Part shown: piece after piece, positions 54,501-57,500 of the stretch
Numbering within the stretch: position 1 is the first letter of the stretch
Layout of the letters: each line of letters opens with the position of its first letter
Origin: Dastarcus helophoroides
Lineage: Eukaryota; Arthropoda; Insecta; Coleoptera; Bothrideridae
Direction of reading: 5' to 3'
Assembly (NCBI GenBank): GCA_028583605.1
Contig: CM053326.1
Location: 7,200,587-7,264,586, forward strand
DNA: 64,000 nucleotides
Position numbers and translations under genes: made by a program
The notes under the pieces: generated by a model
The model's database searches: none
The model's input: the letters and a program-made list of their open reading frames with translations, nothing else
What the model was told of the DNA's origin: nothing

Positions 54501-57500
54501 AAATTTCGATGATAAAAGGTCGAAGTTTTCAAAAAAGGTCTAAATTTTGGAAAAGGTTTGAAAATATTGGAATTTTGAGAAGACATTTAATTTTTCAAGA
54601 AACAAAAATTAAAGGAAAATCTAATTTTTCAAATAAAAGTTCAGTTTACTACATAAAAGCCGAAACTTCAAGAAAAAGCTGAAATTTAAAAAAAAAATCT
54701 CAGTTTTCAAAAAAAGATCAAAGCTTTGAGAAATTGTCAAAAGTTTGACCAAGGTCAAAAATTAAAAAAAAAACAAGGCAGAAATTTTTAAAAGTTAGTT
54801 CTTTAACATCAATAAATTTACAGAAAAAATTAAAATTTTGAAAAAAAATAACAATTTGGAGAAAAGTTCGAAAATATGTATAAAGATTTTCAAAAAATTC
54901 AGAATTTGGAAAATAAATTAAAATGTTTGAGAAAGGTCAAACTGAAAAAGTCTGGCGATTAATAAAATAAATAAACATTTGAAAAAAGTGGAAGCTAAGA
55001 AAAGGGACATTTGAAATTGAAAGTTTTCAAAATATAAAGACGAAATGCTTTAAGGAAATCGAAAAATGTTTAAGAATTTTCAATTAAAATCGAAGGCAGA
55101 CTACCTCAAGTGCGGTAATAATGGCCAGCAGGGTGCAGAAGAGTAGTGAGTCGATAACCAAATTAAATGCTTTTAGTAATGTTCTGCTTTGCGTCAGATG
55201 ATTGATAAAATCGTAAATGCAAAAAAATCCAAAGTTATTAAATTTAGCAGTCAATCACAAATAATCTAAACGTAAACGAAGTAAACAAAGAAACGCATGC
55301 TCCTCTAAATAAAAGTATTTGTGACTCAACTTTACCTATACACGAGTACGTGATCGTCGAAATAAATGCTGACGGAGTAGAGGAGTAGAGCTCCATTATA
55401 AACAAGAGCGTTTTGAACGTTGAAAATCTGTTAGAACTTTAGGACTTAAATTAAATGATGTTTATTATGAAAAAGTAGCCGAGTTATTGCGTTTCGATGA
55501 TTACTCAACAAAGGGTTTTAAATTTGACAAAACAAATCCAAACATTGATATTAATAAAATAGAACAGCGATTCAAATACTTTTACAACTTTTAAATCTGT
55601 ATAAAGGGTTATTCGCAAAAAAAGGTTTGCTATCGAACTTGAAACGAACTAATGAACACACTTTGATTTCCGCCTCGAAGCTGCGATTTTTTTTAGATTG
55701 TTTTAAATTTAGGCAGCTTTAAAATCGAAATTTAGTTCAATCTTTTGTAGAATTCGTTCAAAATTTAAAAATTGGTAATTTGGAAAATTAGATTCTTAGC
55801 CCAAATTAAAATTAAATTTTGAAAAAATGTTAAAGTTATCACAAAAACTCGAACTTTTGAAAAAAAATGGAGATTTCGAAAAAACTTTAAATTTTGGATG
55901 AAGCTATATTTAATTTCGAAAAAAGTCCCAATTTTGATGATAAAAGGTAACACTTTTCAAAAAAAATTAAAATCTGAAAAAATTCGAATATTTCAAAAAT
56001 TTGCAATTTTGAAAAAAGTGAAAATTTTCTGGAAAAAGTCGGAATTATCAAAAAAAAAGAAGTTAAAACTTCGAGAAATAGTAAAAATTTTGAGCTAAAG
56101 TGGAAATTTTCAAAAAAAAAGGTAAATGTTTTGAAAAAAAATGTTTCAACTTAATCATATTATAAAAAATCCACACTTTTGAAAAAACAAAATCAATGTC
56201 TGAAAAAGTTATAGCTTCTAGAAAAAGTCGAAATTTCGATGATAAAATGTCGAAGTTTTCAAAAGGTCTAAATTTTGGACAAGGTTTGAAAATATTGGAA
56301 TTTTGAGAAGACATTTAATTTTTCAAGAAACAAAAATTAAAGGAAAATCTAATTTTTCAAATAAAAGTTCAGTTTACTACATAAAAGCCGAAACTTCAAG
56401 GAAAAGTTGAAATTTTTAAAAAAAATCTCAGTTTTCAAAAAAAGATCAAAGCTTTGAGAAATTGTCAAAAGTTTGACCAAGGTCAAAAATTAAAAAAAAA
56501 ACAAGGCAGAAATTTTTAAAAGTTAGTTCTTTAACATCAATAAATTTACAGAAAAAATTAAAATTTTGAAAAAAAATAACAATTTGGAGAAAAGTTCGAA
56601 AATATGTATAAAGATTTTCAAAAAATTCAGAATTTGGAAAATAAATTAAAATGTTTGAGAAAGGTCAAACTGAAAAAGTCTGGCGATTAATAAAATAAAT
56701 AAACATTTGAAAAAAGTGGAAGCTAAGAAAAGGGACATTTGAAATTGAAAGTTTTCAAAATATAAAGACGAAATGCTTTAAGGAAATCGAAAAATGTTTA
56801 AGAATTTTCAATTAAAATCGAAGGCAGACTTTTTAAAAAGAGTAATCATTTTTAGAAAGTCAGTATCTTGCGAAAAAGTGAAAATTGAAAAAAGTTGAAT
56901 AAAAAAAAACAAACATTCGAGAGAGTCGATATTTGCAAAAAGTTAAAACTTTGAAAAAATTCAAATTTTTAAAAAGAATTAAAATGTTTTGAAAAAATCG
57001 AATTTAAAATTAGTTATATTTGCAAAAAAAGATGAAATTTCGAGATTTCGAGAAAATTTTTGATATTTACAAAAATAAGGTCAGACAACTTCGAGACCAA
57101 TTCCAAATATTAAAAAAAATTGTAATTTTCCAAAAATAAATTTTTTAACAAGAACGAAAGTTATAAAAGTAAAATGTTCAAAAAAATCAAAACTAACCAA
57201 AAAAGACAGAATTTTGAGAAATTTGGAATATTCAAAAAATCAAAATTTTGAAAAAAGTCGAAATTTTCGCAATCAACTTAAAATTTCAAAAATTTGGAAG
57301 TCGAACGAGAAAAGATCGACTTTGTGAAAAAAGTGGGTTTTTATTGTCGAAATTTTCGAAATAAGTCAAAATTTTCAATAAAAATTGAATTCTTCAGAAA
57401 AGTCGAAACTTTCAAAAAGTATATAACCAAAGGATCCTTTCCTTTTTTTTCACCTAGGCCAATGCAAGAGAATCAGCTAATTTTTTTTCATAAAGTTTGA

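Noticed and set aside
54016..55953. Two near-identical 62-codon minus-strand frames suggesting a gene family
   Set aside because: They exist only because the 1.17-kb repeat block is duplicated; the translation is low-complexity.
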